A stretch of DNA of 64,000 nt from Thermodesulfobacteriota bacterium (GCA_040753795.1 JBFMDX010000010.1:78687-142686), one strand, 5' to 3'; numbered from the stretch's first letter, positions 50,588-60,228 are shown. The notes: generated from the letters alone by a model not told the origin. Made by a program: numbers and translations.

Positions 50588-52138
50588 TTATTGTCGGGGG
50601 ACGGTTACAGAAGGGAACCGGGAGACATCCGTGTGCGGTAAAAATTTGGCGGCGCTGAACCGGTTCATGAAGTCCTGGTTGACATTCAGTTCCAGATAGG
50701 TCAGCCGTTTTTTGATTTCCGGAATTTCCCTGATCGGGCCGCGCGATGACAGCACCATGGCGGCGCCTTCCAGGGAGCTGTTGCCGAGTACGGTGAATTT
50801 TTCCATCGGCAGATCCGGCAGCATGCCGATGGTGATGGCCGACCGGGGATTGATAAGCGATCCGAAAGTGCCGGCCACGTAGAAGGTGTCGATGTCGTCA
50901 AACGAGAGGCCGACCGTGGTCGTCAGGGTCCGCAAAATTGTGTACATGGCCGCCTTGGAGCGGATGAGGTTGTCGATGTCCGGCTGGCTCAGGGCCAGGG
51001 GCCGGCCGGTGGCGGAGGCTTCGGCCGGAACGACGACAAATTCCCGGATGCCGTCGTTGTCAACGATCCGGCCGTGACGGTCTCCGGTCAGCTTACCGCG
51101 GATGTCGAGAATGCCGGCGGTAAACAGCCCGGCCACCAGGTCGATGAGGGCCGATCCGCAGATGCCTTTCGGCGGCAGGCCGTTGATTGTCTCCGTGGTG
51201 ATCAGGTGCGTTTCGGGATCGAGGGCCAGCCGGTGAATGACGCCCGGCCCGGCCTTGGCGCCGATGGAGGTCACGCCGCCTTCCAGCGCGGGACCGGCGG
51301 CCCCGGCGCAGGCGATCAGCCAGTCCCGGTTGCCGAAGACCACTTCGGCGTTGGTTCCCACGTCCACCAGCAGGCAGGTCCGGTCGCCGCGGGCCAGGCC
51401 GGAATAGAGGATCCCGGACACCAGGTCCCCGCCGAAATAACTGCCGATGTTGGGAAAGACATACACCCGGGCCAGGGGATTGACGGCCATGCCCAGGTCC
51501 GCGGCCCGGATGATCCCCGGTTCATTGACCACGGGGATGTAGGGTTCACGGATGAGCCAGCGGGCCGGCAGGTTTAAAAAGAAGTGGGTCATGGTGGTGT
51601 TGCCGGCCAGCGCCACCAGATAGACGTCTTCGGCAGACAGGCCATTGGCGCGGCACAGGCCGCTGACGGCGGCGTTCAGTCCTTCGAGGGTCAGGCGGTG
51701 GAGCCGCGTCAGCCCGTCGTCGGTGCCTTCGGCGAAATGGATGCGGGTGAGGATATCGTCTCCCCGGGCGGTCTGGGGGTTCTCAAACGATGACTCGGCC
51801 ATGGCCCGGCCGGTGCCAAGGTCGATCAGCCGGATGGCGATCATGGTGGTGCCGAGATCCACGGCCAGGCCGGCCATTGGCCGATGATCGTCGGCCGCCG
51901 TCAGCCCGGCCAGATGAGCCGTCGACCCGTCGGAAAAAACCAGGCAGCGGGCCCGGTAACCCCACTGGCGGAGCCGGTCCGGCAGAAGGCGCAGCAGGGA
52001 CATATCGATAGGGATCGTCCCGATGCCGAATGTTTTTCGCAAGGCCGCCAGCAGACGGTCGGCGTCGGCGGTATTGTCGGACAGGGAAGGGGGAACAAGG
52101 GAGACGTGCTCAACCCAGGTGGTCATAGGGGTCGTCAT
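50588..52138 (-). CDS. RACo-like ASKHA ATPase (DUF4445) without ferredoxin domain
   Basis: A 516-residue protein of the reductive activator family for corrinoid enzymes. The ASKHA core shows phosphate loops in GLAVDLGTTMIAIRLID (about 88-104) and LVDVGTNAEVVF (about 268), an adenosine motif in VAGTFGSLINPRSA and the IGAKAGPGVIH segment. Activators of this family normally begin with a 2Fe-2S ferredoxin domain; here the N-terminal 85 residues contain only one Cys, so electrons must come from another protein. It is last in an operon with an MBL protein, prmA and cooC, consistent with a role in the acetyl-CoA pathway or methyltransferase systems. Confidence 0.85.
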   Translation of the reverse strand: MTTPMTTWVEHVSLVPPSLSDNTADADRLLAALRKTFGIGTIPIDMSLLRLLPDRLRQWGYRARCLVFSDGSTAHLAGLTAADDHRPMAGLAVDLGTTMIAIRLIDLGTGRAMAESSFENPQTARGDDILTRIHFAEGTDDGLTRLHRLTLEGLNAAVSGLCRANGLSAEDVYLVALAGNTTMTHFFLNLPARWLIREPYIPVVNEPGIIRAADLGMAVNPLARVYVFPNIGSYFGGDLVSGILYSGLARGDRTCLLVDVGTNAEVVFGNRDWLIACAGAAGPALEGGVTSIGAKAGPGVIHRLALDPETHLITTETINGLPPKGICGSALIDLVAGLFTAGILDIRGKLTGDRHGRIVDNDGIREFVVVPAEASATGRPLALSQPDIDNLIRSKAAMYTILRTLTTTVGLSFDDIDTFYVAGTFGSLINPRSAITIGMLPDLPMEKFTVLGNSSLEGAAMVLSSRGPIREIPEIKKRLTYLELNVNQDFMNRFSAAKFLPHTDVSRFPSVTVPRQ

Positions 52139-52155
52139 GTCGAGGGGCCGCCGGA

Positions 52156-52995
52156 TCAGAGTTCAAAGGACATGTTGCAATCCACGGCCACGCATTGCAG
52201 GGGTTTGCCCTGCTCGTCGATGATGCGGTGGCAGATATTCAGGATGGCGTCCATCTGTCTGTCCGTCCGGTTCTGGTTGAGGTGGAAAAGCCCCAGGGTG
52301 GTGACATTGGCGTTCAGGGCCATGGACAGGGTGTCGGTATATACGGAATGGCCCCAGTCGATCTGGTTGTCGTACTCCTCCGGGGTATATTCGGCGTCAT
52401 GGATCAGCAGGTCGACGTCTTTTGAAAATTCCAGATAATCATTGTAGGTCAGCCCGCCTTCATGGACATACCCGAGTTCGTTGTCCGTGAGGAACACGAA
52501 AGTTTTGCCGCCTTCGGTGAACTTGTAACCGCTGCCGCCCCCGGGATGACTGAGATTAATGGGGGTGACGGTTACCGATCCGATGGTGAACGAATCGGGG
52601 CATCCGTCCCTGTAGTTTATACGGGCTTTCAGGTCGTCATACCGGATCGGGAAATGAGGCGGTGTCATGACCTTGGAGATCATCTGCTCGGCGTAAGACC
52701 CGGGGACGGGACAACGGTAAACATCAATCACCGTCGTGTCCAGGAAAAGGGGCTTGAAAAAAGGCAGGCCCATCAGGTGATCCCAGTGAGCGTGGGTGAA
52801 CAGCAGATGATAATGGAACAGTTTCTGTTCCACCAGGCGATTGCCCAGCCGGCGGATGCCGGTTCCGGCATCGATGATGATAATGTCATTGCTTCTGGTG
52901 GTGATTTCAATACAGGTGGTATCACCGCCGTATTTAACGTATTCCGGACCGGAAACCGGAATCGAGCCTCTTGACCCCCAGGATTTGACTATCAT
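52156..52995 (-). CDS. MBL-fold metallohydrolase
   Basis: A 279-residue metallo-beta-lactamase-fold protein. The metal motif THAHWDHLMG (about 67-76), a further His in NLSHPGGGSGY and the Asp/His residues in FLTDNELG and LIHDAEYT are all present. The N-terminal VKSWGSRGSIPVSG is typical of a subgroup related to RNase Z-like phosphodiesterases. It is 20 bases after prmA and 18 before the ASKHA gene in one operon. The substrate is unknown; a cyclic nucleotide or RNA phosphodiester is the usual guess for this group. Confidence 0.87.
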   Translation of the reverse strand: MIVKSWGSRGSIPVSGPEYVKYGGDTTCIEITTRSNDIIIIDAGTGIRRLGNRLVEQKLFHYHLLFTHAHWDHLMGLPFFKPLFLDTTVIDVYRCPVPGSYAEQMISKVMTPPHFPIRYDDLKARINYRDGCPDSFTIGSVTVTPINLSHPGGGSGYKFTEGGKTFVFLTDNELGYVHEGGLTYNDYLEFSKDVDLLIHDAEYTPEEYDNQIDWGHSVYTDTLSMALNANVTTLGLFHLNQNRTDRQMDAILNICHRIIDEQGKPLQCVAVDCNMSFEL

Positions 52996-53015
52996 TCATC
53001 CGTTACCTTGATTGG

Positions 53016-53918
53016 TTATCGTTTGACCGGGTTGTTGCAACCCTCCCCCCGTTTTCCCAGCACGGTATACCAGATCTCGTCATTATTCCATACTTTTATA
53101 ATTTCAGCCGATAATTCGTTTAGCCGCGCGATGATTTTCCTGGCCGGTGTCCGCAGCAGGCCGGACAGGATAAACCAGCGGCAGCCGGAAAAAACAGGCG
53201 TTTCGATGATCGCCTCCATTACCTCGCAATGGATGTTGGCCATCAACAGGTCCGCCGGGTGATAAGCCGGCTCCAGGGCGGACCCTTTCATGATCAATAC
53301 CCGGTCATCGACGTTGTTGAGCCGGACATTGTGCCGGGCGGTTTCCACCGCCAGCTGATTGTTGTCGACGCCGATGACCCGGGCGACGCCCCGCATGGCC
53401 GCGGCCACGGCCAGCAGGCCGGTTCCAGTGCCGATGTCGATGGCCGTTTCGATTTTCCGGTTACTATAATAACATATCAGCGACAGGGCTTCAAGGCAGT
53501 CGTGAGTGGTGGCATGAAACCCGCTGCCGAATACCAGCCCCGGATCCAGAATCAGGGGAATATGGTCCGCCGTCTCGTCCGGTGTTTCCCAGGGCGGGAA
53601 AATGGAAAGCCCCCCGGCCTTCAGGGGGAACCCCTCCACGGGCTGCCATTCCTGATAGGGCATGTCAAACCGGTCGACCAGGGAAAGCGTCGGACGCTCC
53701 ATCAGAAAACGCCGCATTTCCTCTTCCGCCGGAGCCGAGAAGAATAGAAAAGAGCAGTCTTCTTCTTCCCAGTTGCCGGCAAAGCGCGGGCCCAGATCAG
53801 CCCGGCGCGCATCGGCCCTGCCGTTCAAATAATAAATGAAGATATGATCGCCGGGCACCAGCCGGGCCGGGAGATCGTTTTTAGATGATGGCGCAACGGT
53901 GCAGGCCGTGCGGTTCAT
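53016..53918 (-). CDS. prmA: Ribosomal protein L11 methyltransferase-like protein
   Basis: A 300-residue class I SAM methyltransferase. The SAM motif is AIDIGTGTGLLAVAAAMRG (about 160-178), followed by VIGVDNNQLAVETARHNVR and the family's LLMANIHCEVMEAI (usual form ...VANI...). The GSGFHATTHDCLEAL segment before the SAM motif is the typical PrmA GTGxHxTT-like signature. It methylates ribosomal protein L11 in model bacteria; other targets are possible. It overlaps cooC by four bases. Confidence 0.85.
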   Translation of the reverse strand: MNRTACTVAPSSKNDLPARLVPGDHIFIYYLNGRADARRADLGPRFAGNWEEEDCSFLFFSAPAEEEMRRFLMERPTLSLVDRFDMPYQEWQPVEGFPLKAGGLSIFPPWETPDETADHIPLILDPGLVFGSGFHATTHDCLEALSLICYYSNRKIETAIDIGTGTGLLAVAAAMRGVARVIGVDNNQLAVETARHNVRLNNVDDRVLIMKGSALEPAYHPADLLMANIHCEVMEAIIETPVFSGCRWFILSGLLRTPARKIIARLNELSAEIIKVWNNDEIWYTVLGKRGEGCNNPVKR

Positions 53919-54661
53919 ATGATCCGGTCGAATATTTTATAAGCGGCGACAATGGCCGGGTTATCTCGGGGCAATTCCACGGTGGGCCGGCCTTCCAGGT
54001 CATAGGTGTAGACCATGTCATCGGCCGGGATAGTGCCGGCCAGGGTCAGCCCGCTTTCGGCGATGATGGCCCTGACTTCTTCGGACGGTTCCTCCCGGAC
54101 CTGGTTGATGATCAGGCAGGCCTTTTCAAAACCGATGTTAAGATGCCGGGCCAGGTCGTAAATCCGGATGGCCGCCTGCAGGCCGCGGCGGGACGAATCA
54201 GATACGATCAGCAGGACATCCACGTTCCGGGTGGTCAGGCGGCTGATGTGTTCCATGCCGGCTTCGTTGTCCATGACGATCCAGGGGTAATTGTCCGCCA
54301 GCTTTTCCAGGAAATTGGTCAGGAGGGTATTGGCGGCGCAGTAGCAGCCGGTCCCTTCGGGCTGGCCCATGACAATCAGGTCATAACCGTCGGCTTCGGC
54401 CACGGCTTCTTCCATTTTCATGGAAATAAAGATATCCTTGGTCATGCCGGCCGGAACCACCCCTTTTTTCATCTCCTCCCGGGCCTGCCCCAGGGTTCCC
54501 GCCACCTTCAGCCCCAGCACTTCGTTAAGGTTGGCGTTGGAATCCGCGTCTACCGCCAGTATCGGCGTTTTCCCTTTGTCCATTAAATAGCCGATCAGCA
54601 TTCCCGCGACCGTGGTCTTGCCCGTGCCGCCTTTGCCGGCCAGTGCTATTGAAAAAGCCAT
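53915..54661 (-). CDS. cooC: CooC-type nickel-insertion ATPase
   Basis: A 248-residue deviant-Walker P-loop ATPase (GKGGTGKTT near residue 8), with the switch region VDADSNANLNEVLG and the CooC marker GCYCAANTLL (about 110-119) that supplies the metal-binding Cys-x-Cys. CooC loads nickel into carbon-monoxide dehydrogenase in the cytosol. The start at 54661 was chosen for its AAGGA ribosome binding site; an in-frame ATG nine bases upstream is less well placed. It leads the cooC-prmA-MBL-ASKHA operon. Confidence 0.9.
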   Translation of the reverse strand: MAFSIALAGKGGTGKTTVAGMLIGYLMDKGKTPILAVDADSNANLNEVLGLKVAGTLGQAREEMKKGVVPAGMTKDIFISMKMEEAVAEADGYDLIVMGQPEGTGCYCAANTLLTNFLEKLADNYPWIVMDNEAGMEHISRLTTRNVDVLLIVSDSSRRGLQAAIRIYDLARHLNIGFEKACLIINQVREEPSEEVRAIIAESGLTLAGTIPADDMVYTYDLEGRPTVELPRDNPAIVAAYKIFDRII

Positions 54662-54713
54662 GTTGTCCATCCTTATGTTTTGCCTCGTTAATCAACCGAA
54701 AATTGACCATAAT

Positions 54714-54749
54714 ATGGAAAACGCCATTATTCAAGAGAGAATTTTCCAT
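54714..54749. promoter_or_regulatory. Inverted repeat between divergent cooC and nadB
   Basis: A perfect inverted repeat ATGGAAAA (54714-54721) / TTTTCCAT (54742-54749) in the 243-base gap of the divergent genes. It may be a shared operator. The right arm starts a frame that runs into nadB and is not considered a gene. Confidence 0.35.
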
Positions 54750-54904
54750 GAAATTTTGTATATTAGAAGAAAATGTGCTATTTCACCCGTCAGATTGGAA
54801 CGGCTGTTTTATGCCGGGTGAGAGGCGGGTAGACGGTACTTCGGCGGTCGAAAATGACCGTTTTGCCGTTATGATTACGATGTCAAAGAAAGAAGATCGG
54901 CGTT

Positions 54905-56524
54905 ATGGAAATAAAAACGGATTTTCTGGTGATCGGCAGTGGTATCGCCGGGCTGAAGTTCGCGCTGCTGGCGGCGGAAGCCGGCACGGTCAGCATCGTC
55001 ACGAAAAAGGGGGTGGATGACAGCAGCACCAACCGGGCCCAGGGCGGCATCGCGGCGGTGATCAGCGGGCTGGATTCCTTTGAGTCGCATATAAGAGACA
55101 CCCTGGCTTCCGGAGACGGTCTCTGCAACCGGGAGGTGGTGAATATGGTCGTCCGGCAGGGACCGGACGCGGTTATGGACCTGGCGTCACTGGGTATCCA
55201 GTTTACAAAAATAGGCCCGGCCGGCGACGGCCTGGACCTGGGCCGGGAAGGGGGCCATTCCCACAACCGCATCGTTCACGCCCGGGACCTGACGGGGCGG
55301 GAAATCGAACAGGCCCTGGTCCGTCAGGCCATAGCGCACCCGAACATCACCATTTACGAGGATCATATCGCCGTCGACCTGATCACCCATTCCACCCGGG
55401 TCAAGAAAGGGCCGGTGGTTCAGACCCGGGAGGTTTATTGCTGCGGCGCTTATGTCCTTGACATCAAGAACGATCGGGTCAACACCTTTAACGCCCTGGT
55501 CACGCTTCTGGCCACCGGCGGGGCGGGCAAGGTCTACGCCTATACCAGCAACCCCGACATTGCCACCGGCGACGGCATCGCCATGGCCCACCGGGCCGGC
55601 GGCACGGTCGCCAACCTGGAATTCATGCAGTTCCATCCGACCTGCCTGTTTCATCCGGCCGCGAAAAATTTTCTGATTTCCGAAGCCGTTCGAGGGGAGG
55701 GTGCCCTGCTGCTCAATTCCGCCGGCGAGGCGTTCATGAAAAATTATGATTCGGCCGGGGAGCTGGCCTGCCGGGACGTGGTCGCCCGGGCCATTGACAC
55801 GGAGATCAAGAGACGGGGCGACGACTGCGTCTACCTGGACATCTCCCATCGCAAACCGGATTTTATCAAGGATCGTTTTCCCCATTTATACGAGCGCTGC
55901 CTCAAGTACGGCATTGACATGACCACTGACCCCGTACCGGTGGTTCCCGCGGCCCATTACATGTGCGGCGGGGTGGTGACGGACATGTGGGGGCGGACCA
56001 GCATCTCCCGGCTCTATGCCGTGGGTGAGGCCGCCTGCACCGGGTTGCACGGCGCCAACCGCCTGGCCAGCAATTCCCTGCTGGAGGCCGTGGTTTTCGC
56101 TAACCGGGCGGTGGACTGCGCCATCCGGGAACTGAAGGGCCTGCCCCGGAGGGACAATGATCTGCCGGTATGGGACGAGGCGGGCACGACCGACAGCAAT
56201 GAGGCCATTACCGTCTCCCAGAACTGGGATGAAATCCGGCTGTTCATGTGGAATTATGTCGGTATCGTCCGTTCCGACAAACGACTGAAACGGGCCAAGA
56301 ACCGTATCGACCTGATCAAGGCGGAGATCAAGGAATATTACTGGAACTTCCGGGTGACGGCCGATCTGCTGGAACTGCGAAACATCGCCACGGTGGCGGA
56401 CCTGATCATCACCTGCGCCATGATGAGAAAAGAGAGCCGGGGACTTCATTACAATATTGATTACAATTTCAAGGACGATGTCAACGGGCTTAAGGATACG
56501 GTGATCACCGCCGGGGATATTTGA
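54905..56524 (+). CDS. nadB: L-aspartate oxidase
   Basis: A 539-residue flavoprotein of normal length. The FAD-binding motif is DFLVIGSGIAGLKFALLAAE at the N-terminus; RAQGGIAAV, GREGGHSHNRIVHARDLTGR and EFMQFHPTCLF are family signatures, and the C-terminal helical domain is complete. NadB oxidises L-aspartate to iminoaspartate in the first step of NAD synthesis; the usual oxidant in anaerobes is fumarate. The start at 54905 fits the family's N-terminus. Confidence 0.95.
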   Translation: MEIKTDFLVIGSGIAGLKFALLAAEAGTVSIVTKKGVDDSSTNRAQGGIAAVISGLDSFESHIRDTLASGDGLCNREVVNMVVRQGPDAVMDLASLGIQFTKIGPAGDGLDLGREGGHSHNRIVHARDLTGREIEQALVRQAIAHPNITIYEDHIAVDLITHSTRVKKGPVVQTREVYCCGAYVLDIKNDRVNTFNALVTLLATGGAGKVYAYTSNPDIATGDGIAMAHRAGGTVANLEFMQFHPTCLFHPAAKNFLISEAVRGEGALLLNSAGEAFMKNYDSAGELACRDVVARAIDTEIKRRGDDCVYLDISHRKPDFIKDRFPHLYERCLKYGIDMTTDPVPVVPAAHYMCGGVVTDMWGRTSISRLYAVGEAACTGLHGANRLASNSLLEAVVFANRAVDCAIRELKGLPRRDNDLPVWDEAGTTDSNEAITVSQNWDEIRLFMWNYVGIVRSDKRLKRAKNRIDLIKAEIKEYYWNFRVTADLLELRNIATVADLIITCAMMRKESRGLHYNIDYNFKDDVNGLKDTVITAGDI

Positions 56525-56582
56525 GCTTTTTCAGCCGGTAACGGAATTTTTTCCGCTTGACGGCCGGTGTCAAACGGTCTAT

Positions 56583-56611
56583 TGACATCCAGCCTTTGCG
56601 TATTATTTTAT
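56583..56611 (+). promoter_or_regulatory. Possible dnaJ promoter
   Basis: TTGACA (56583-56588) followed after 17 bases by TTTTAT (56606-56611), in an AT-rich stretch about 30 bases before the dnaJ start. The -10 is weak. Confidence 0.35.
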
Positions 56612-56640
56612 TGAATTAATTTCTATATAAGTGGAGCGGT

Positions 56641-57750
56641 ATGGCGGACAAGAGAGATTATTACGAAATCCTGGGGGTTTCCAGGGAGTGCACGGAAGTA
56701 GAACTGAAAAAGTGCTACCGCCAGATCGCCCTGAAATACCATCCCGACAAGAACCCCGGCGATAAAGAAGCCGAAGAGGTGTTCAAAGAGGCGTCGGAGG
56801 CATACAGCGTTCTGTGCGATCCGGAGAAGCGCCGCATTTACGACCAGTTCGGCCATGCCGGGTTAAACGGCATGGGCGGCGGTCACGGCGCCGGGTTTGA
56901 GGATATCTTTTCCAGCTTCGGGGATATTTTCGAGGATTTTTTCGGGTTCGGCGGCGGCCGACGTTCTTCCCGGCGGGCGAGGCGCGGAAACGACCTGCGG
57001 TACGATCTGACCGTTGATTTCATGGAGGCCGCCTTCGGCCATGAAACCGAAATAGATCTGGAAAAACTGGCCCCGTGCTCCAAGTGCGAAGGCACCGGTT
57101 GCAAGCCGGGCACCCAGCCGGAAACCTGCCGACAATGCAACGGCACCGGCCAGATGACCCGGTCCCAGGGGTTTTTCATGGTAAAAACGACCTGTTCCGC
57201 CTGCCGGGGAAGCGGGCGGCATATCGCCTCTCCCTGTCCCAAGTGCAAGGGCCGGGGCCAGGAAATGCTCAAAAAAAAGGTCACGCTGAAAATCCCGGCC
57301 GGAGTGGATAACGGCTCCAAGCTGCGGCTGACCGGGGAGGGCGAACCCGGTGACAGGGACGCGCCTCCGGGCGACCTGTATGTTTTCATCAATGTCCGGC
57401 CGCATAAGTTTTTTCAGAGAAACGGCAACGACGTCATTTGTCTGATGGAACTATCCTTTGTCCAGGCGGCCCTGGGCGACACCATCATGGTACCTACCCT
57501 GACCGGAGAAAAACCTCTGGAAATCCCCAAAGGCACCCAGTACGGAGATACCTTCCGGTTCGCCGGCGAGGGCATCCCATCCCTGCGCGGCAAACACCGG
57601 GGGGATCAGATCATCCAGGTCGATGTTCGCACGCCGGTCAACCTGAACAGGAAGCAGGAGGAGCTGCTGCGGGAGTTCTCTTCCTGCGAGAGCGAGAAGT
57701 TTTCCAACAAGTTGCGGAACCTGTTGAAAAAAAGCGCCGGTTCCCGTTAA
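56641..57750 (+). CDS. dnaJ: Chaperone DnaJ
   Basis: A 369-residue type I DnaJ. The J domain (1-70) has HPD (YHPDKNPGD), the Gly/Phe region is at about 72-105, the zinc domain (about 128-205) has four CxxCxGxG-type motifs (CSKCEGTG, CRQCNGTG, CSACRGSG, CPKCKGRG) and the C-terminal substrate-binding domains are complete. It stimulates DnaK and binds unfolded proteins. The neighbouring genes are not dnaK or grpE, so it is a separate copy. Confidence 0.96.
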   Translation: MADKRDYYEILGVSRECTEVELKKCYRQIALKYHPDKNPGDKEAEEVFKEASEAYSVLCDPEKRRIYDQFGHAGLNGMGGGHGAGFEDIFSSFGDIFEDFFGFGGGRRSSRRARRGNDLRYDLTVDFMEAAFGHETEIDLEKLAPCSKCEGTGCKPGTQPETCRQCNGTGQMTRSQGFFMVKTTCSACRGSGRHIASPCPKCKGRGQEMLKKKVTLKIPAGVDNGSKLRLTGEGEPGDRDAPPGDLYVFINVRPHKFFQRNGNDVICLMELSFVQAALGDTIMVPTLTGEKPLEIPKGTQYGDTFRFAGEGIPSLRGKHRGDQIIQVDVRTPVNLNRKQEELLREFSSCESEKFSNKLRNLLKKSAGSR

Positions 57751-57773
57751 CCCGGATGAAAAGGAAAACAAGC

Positions 57774-58160
57774 ATGTTTGAATTGAAAGTCGTTACTGAT
57801 TTCGCGGCCGCCCACCGGCTGGCCATGGTTACGGATAAATGCGAAAATCTGCATGGCCATAACTGGAAAGTGGAAGTGCACGTGGCCGGCGAACAGTTAA
57901 ACAGCGCCGGCGTGCTGATCGATTTCGGCGAGATCAAGGCGCATATCCGGGGAATTGTCGGGGAACTGGACCATAAGTATTTAAACGATCTGGATTTCTT
58001 TCAGGGCAATCCCTCCTCGGAACGGATCGCCGTTCACATCGCCGACCGTCTGGCCGCGCTGCTGCCCGGCGGCAATATCCGTGTCTCCCGGGTGGCGGTG
58101 TGGGAGTCCCATGACGCCTGCGCCACTTATACCCCGGGAAAACGGGAGACGGCGTTTTGA
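57774..58160 (+). CDS. queD: 6-carboxytetrahydropterin synthase QueD
   Basis: A 128-residue protein of the 6-pyruvoyl-tetrahydropterin synthase fold. Zinc ligands are in FAAAHRLAM and CENLHGHNWKVEV (Cys-x3-His-x-His), with the catalytic Cys in the same motif and the C-terminal ESHDACATY segment. QueD makes 6-carboxy-tetrahydropterin in queuosine and preQ0 synthesis. It starts 23 bases after dnaJ and overlaps the next gene's TTG start. The longer open frame upstream, inside dnaJ, is out of frame with dnaJ and was rejected. Confidence 0.92.
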   Translation: MFELKVVTDFAAAHRLAMVTDKCENLHGHNWKVEVHVAGEQLNSAGVLIDFGEIKAHIRGIVGELDHKYLNDLDFFQGNPSSERIAVHIADRLAALLPGGNIRVSRVAVWESHDACATYTPGKRETAF

Positions 58161-59065
58161 TTATTCAGCAGTCCGGAGAAGTCGTTCCCGGTTTTCACGT
58201 TCTTTATCCGATTGACGTTCCCGTCTTCCTTCTGGACGGCGATCATCCCGTCCTGTTCGATGCCGGGTTTTCCTGCCTGGCCCGGATGTACGAAGGGCAG
58301 ATCCGGAGGATCCTGGAGGACCGCGACCCCGCCTGGTGCTGCCTGACCCATTCCCATTTTGATCACCTGGGCGCGGCCCCGTATTTCAAGAAACGGTTTC
58401 CCGGCCTGGCGGTCTGCGCCCACGAGAAGGCGGGCGATGTTCTGCGGCGGGAATCCGCCGTGGAGCGGATCCGCATGCTCAACGTCGCCGGTGCCGCCTC
58501 GGTGGCCGCCTACGGCGTCGAGATCGGGGACAGCGAACCGTTTGAATCCTTCACCCTTGACCGGGCCCTGAAGGCGGGGGACGAGATCACGGTCGCGGAA
58601 GGATTGACGGTGCGCGTTTATGAAACCCCGGGTCACACCCGGGACTGCCTGAGCTACTATATTCCGGAAAAGAAAATGCTGATCGCCTCCGAGGCCCTGG
58701 GCATACCGGACTACACCGGCTACGTGTTCACGGATTTTCTGGTGGGCTATGATCTCTATCTGGATTCCATGAAGTCGCTGAAGGATCTTGAGGTGGACGT
58801 GCTGTGCTTCGGGCATACCTATGTATACACCGGGGAAGATGCCCGGGGCCATATTGCGCGGGCCATGCGGTCCGCGGAGCAGTTCTTCAGCCTGGTGGCG
58901 GACTTGTCAACGGAAGAAAAAGGCGATATCGAGCGCATCAAGCAGCGGGTCCGGGCCATCGAGTACGACTGCAAGACTGGATCCAAACAGCCGGAGCCGG
59001 CCTATCTGCTGAACCTGGAAGCCAGGATACTGGCAGTTCAGCGGCGCCTGTCCCCCGGGGCGTAA
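58157..59065 (+). CDS. MBL-fold hydrolase with TTG start
   Basis: A 302-residue metallo-beta-lactamase-fold protein. The metal motif THSHFDHLG (about 63-71) is followed by a His in ETPGHTRDCLSYYI (about 160) and an Asp/His pair in ASEALGIPDY and CFGHTYVY. The start is a TTG that overlaps the queD stop (TTTTGA), so its translation is probably coupled. Related proteins are glyoxalase-II-like or diiron proteins; a link to queuosine synthesis is possible by position only. Confidence 0.83.
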   Translation: MIIQQSGEVVPGFHVLYPIDVPVFLLDGDHPVLFDAGFSCLARMYEGQIRRILEDRDPAWCCLTHSHFDHLGAAPYFKKRFPGLAVCAHEKAGDVLRRESAVERIRMLNVAGAASVAAYGVEIGDSEPFESFTLDRALKAGDEITVAEGLTVRVYETPGHTRDCLSYYIPEKKMLIASEALGIPDYTGYVFTDFLVGYDLYLDSMKSLKDLEVDVLCFGHTYVYTGEDARGHIARAMRSAEQFFSLVADLSTEEKGDIERIKQRVRAIEYDCKTGSKQPEPAYLLNLEARILAVQRRLSPGA

Positions 59066-59158
59066 TACGCTTTCCTGATTTCACACTCCCTGAACCCGGT
59101 GAAAAATGTGTTTTGGATAAAGAAAACTTCAGCAGTTCTACGCCATTAAGGAGGCACT

Positions 59159-60118
59159 ATGACCAGGGCGGAACGTCTGGTGATTCTCGATTTCATCAAG
59201 GCCTTCAGTTGCTCCTATGCCATGACCCGCAACCTGGGAGAACAGTTGGACGTGGCAACGGACAAAGAACTTCTCCAGGCGGTCGGTGGCTTGAGTTCCG
59301 GGATCAGCACCATGGGGGATACCTGCGGCGTGGTGAACGGCGGTACGATCATTCTCGGGAAAAAGTTTCCCGATCTTTCTCCGGAACGATTTTACGCGAC
59401 GAGCAACACGTTTTTCAGGCAACTGGAAGAACGGGTCAACACGCCCAACTGCGGCCTGGTTCACGGCGGCAGCCATCTGACGCGCAATTTCCGGCGGGCG
59501 ATTCTGACCGGCACGGCCCTGAAATGTATGGCCATTCTGAAAAACGGTACCGACGTCCTGACCACGCTGTCGACGCATGTCAGCCGGGGTGAGTTCCCGT
59601 TCCTTGAGTCCCGGGACATGCACGCTTTTCAAACCATGGCCGATCATTTTCACTCATCCGGTTTTCACTGCGCCGGGAGCGTCATCGAGTCGGTCCATGA
59701 ACGGACGGGACTTAATATTGATCCTATCCGCGAGGCCGCGCGGGGTTTTGTCGGCGGTATCGGGCTGAATGGAACCGTTTGCGGGGCGCTGATCGGCGGG
59801 GTGCTGTGCATGGGGCTTCAGGAGTCGGTCGACCTGCGGGCTTCGGGATACGCCGATACCCTTCGGCTGATTATTTTCGGGCTCATCAAGAATGACCGGG
59901 TGTTTCAGGACGAAAAACGGTTTCAGCCGGCCCGTTTGTATGACCGATGCAAGACCCTCTATCAGAACATTCAACGGCGCTTCGGCGGCCCTCATTGCCG
60001 TGAAATTGTTTCCTGTGCTCTGGATACGCGTGAAGGGGCGGAGCGATATACCCGGATCGGACGGCTGGCTGAGTGCCGGAAAATAGCCGATTTCGTGGCT
60101 GAATCGGTTAGCGGCTGA
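59159..60118 (+). CDS. Tandem C_GCAxxG_C_C family protein
   Basis: A 319-residue protein made of two copies of the C_GCAxxG_C_C domain. The first (about 10-140) has FSCSYAMTRN and GGLSSGISTMGDTCGVVNGG; the second (about 160-300) has GFHCAGSVIE and GFVGGIGLNGTVCGALIGGV. The normal GCAxxG core is changed to SCSYAM in the first copy and HCAGSV in the second. Such proteins are redox-active or selenium-related in anaerobes; the function is unknown. AAGGAGG precedes the start. Confidence 0.75.
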   Translation: MTRAERLVILDFIKAFSCSYAMTRNLGEQLDVATDKELLQAVGGLSSGISTMGDTCGVVNGGTIILGKKFPDLSPERFYATSNTFFRQLEERVNTPNCGLVHGGSHLTRNFRRAILTGTALKCMAILKNGTDVLTTLSTHVSRGEFPFLESRDMHAFQTMADHFHSSGFHCAGSVIESVHERTGLNIDPIREAARGFVGGIGLNGTVCGALIGGVLCMGLQESVDLRASGYADTLRLIIFGLIKNDRVFQDEKRFQPARLYDRCKTLYQNIQRRFGGPHCREIVSCALDTREGAERYTRIGRLAECRKIADFVAESVSG

Positions 60119-60228
60119 CGCGACCGGTTCCGCCATGAAAAAAAGCGCGCCGCAACCGGACGCAATTGTGATTGAACCCGGGTCGTTTCCCATGGTATGG
60201 TTACAAGAAATGGGCAAGAAGTGGGGAT

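Noticed and set aside
54749..55020. A small plus-strand frame starting at the inverted repeat before nadB (MKFCILEENVLFHPSD...).
   Set aside because: It has no proper ribosome binding site and runs into nadB in another frame; nadB itself has the family's N-terminus at 54905.
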